DNA from: Bacteroidales bacterium UBA3816
GTDB taxonomy: Bacteria; Bacteroidota; Bacteroidia; Bacteroidales; P3
Length of the DNA stretch: 14,704 nt
Assembly (NCBI GenBank): GCA_002368955.1
Contig: DFDY01000196.1
Coordinates: 1 to 14,704 of the forward strand
Direction: 5' to 3'
A model generated the notes under the pieces. It saw nothing but the letters and a program-made list of their open reading frames with translations. It was not told where the DNA came from and did not search any database. Positions 14,571-14,704 of the stretch are shown one piece after another (position 1 is the stretch's first letter; each line of letters opens with the position of its first letter). The position numbers and the translations under genes were made by a program.

Positions 14571-14613
14571 ATACCCAGACAGTTTTTGTTTGTAGAGTTG
14601 GCTGTCTGGGTAT
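14571..14613 (-). terminator. Hairpin upstream of the acyltransferase gene
   Basis: ATACCCAGACAG (14571-14582) and CTGTCTGGGTAT (14602-14613) form a perfect 12-bp stem with a 19-base loop. On the minus strand it is followed only by the mixed run TTATTAATATT. It lies 44 bases beyond the SEC-C protein stop and 16 bases before the acyltransferase start, so a terminator for the right-edge gene is most likely. With a weak T tract, an attenuator in a shared transcript is possible. Confidence 0.6.
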
Positions 14614-14656
14614 AAAAAGCAGTTACTATTCTTTGAATATCTTTCTCAAAGTCTTC

Positions 14657-14704
14657 TTATAGATTCCTGCCGCAGCAGTTTTTGTATTTCTTGCCGCTTC
14701 CGCA
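14657..14704 (-). CDS. C-terminal end of a SEC-C zinc-motif protein (partial)
   Basis: Reading leftward from the window edge, 15 codons encode CGSGKKYKNCCGRNL and then a TAA stop (14657-14659). This is the second half of the SEC-C motif (CxCGSGKKYKxCxG), a small zinc-binding module. The motif closes SecA, where it contacts SecB and ribosomes, and also closes other proteins such as YecA-like ones. The CC pair replaces the CH seen in many SecA tails and is common in non-SecA SEC-C proteins, but it does not decide the matter. The rest of the gene lies outside the window. The piece is too short for routine gene callers and would easily be missed. Confidence 0.75.
   Translation of the reverse strand, partial: CGSGKKYKNCCGRNL

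Overview
The window reads as a chromosomal segment of a Bacteroidota bacterium, most likely order Bacteroidales. Four things point there. Several genes are preceded by the TAnnTTTG -7 element typical of this phylum, in two cases with a well-spaced TTTG -33 element. Starts lack Shine-Dalgarno sequences. Two secreted proteins end in type IX secretion system (T9SS) sorting domains. There is also a fimbrillin-like lipoprotein. Species cannot be read from the sequence. No tRNA, rRNA, CRISPR array, insertion sequence or phage gene was seen.

Layout from left to right. Bases 99-938 (-) encode a fimbrillin-like lipoprotein that ends in a long A/T-rich palindrome. Divergent from it, 1236-2540 (+) encodes a CoA-transferase of the 4-hydroxybutyrate/butyryl-CoA:acetate type, closed by a strong terminator. 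A 404-base gap follows. The next block is on the minus strand: a secreted protein with four YDG-type repeats and a T9SS tail (4610-6559), then an OmpA-family protein with a TolA-like alanine-rich helix (2945-4552), which is probably co-transcribed with it. Next, also on the minus strand, are a T9SS-exported peptidylarginine/agmatine-deiminase-like enzyme (6806-9154) and the lysine-fermentation enzyme Kce (9263-10093). A perfect palindrome carrying two face-to-face -7 boxes separates kce from ruvC (10182-10763, +). After ruvC come an 11-TM sodium:amino-acid symporter (10813-12171) and a transglutaminase-like lipoprotein (12187-13452). An AT-rich acyltransferase-3 gene (13464-14555, -) converges on them. 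The right edge holds the last 15 codons of a protein ending in a SEC-C zinc motif.

The metabolic theme is amino-acid use. Kce belongs to lysine fermentation to butyrate and acetate, the CoA-transferase fits the end of such pathways, the symporter could import amino acids, and the secreted deiminase acts on arginine-type groups. The surface theme is T9SS cargo, a fimbrillin-like lipoprotein, an envelope-spanning OmpA protein and a membrane acyltransferase. The rest of the lysine pathway is not in this window, so the link between these genes is inference. I did not find a clear novel multi-gene system. The most unusual items are the deiminase, with an altered arginine-binding loop and a heptad-repeat insertion, the palindromic kce/ruvC promoter, and the TolA-like helix in the OmpA protein.
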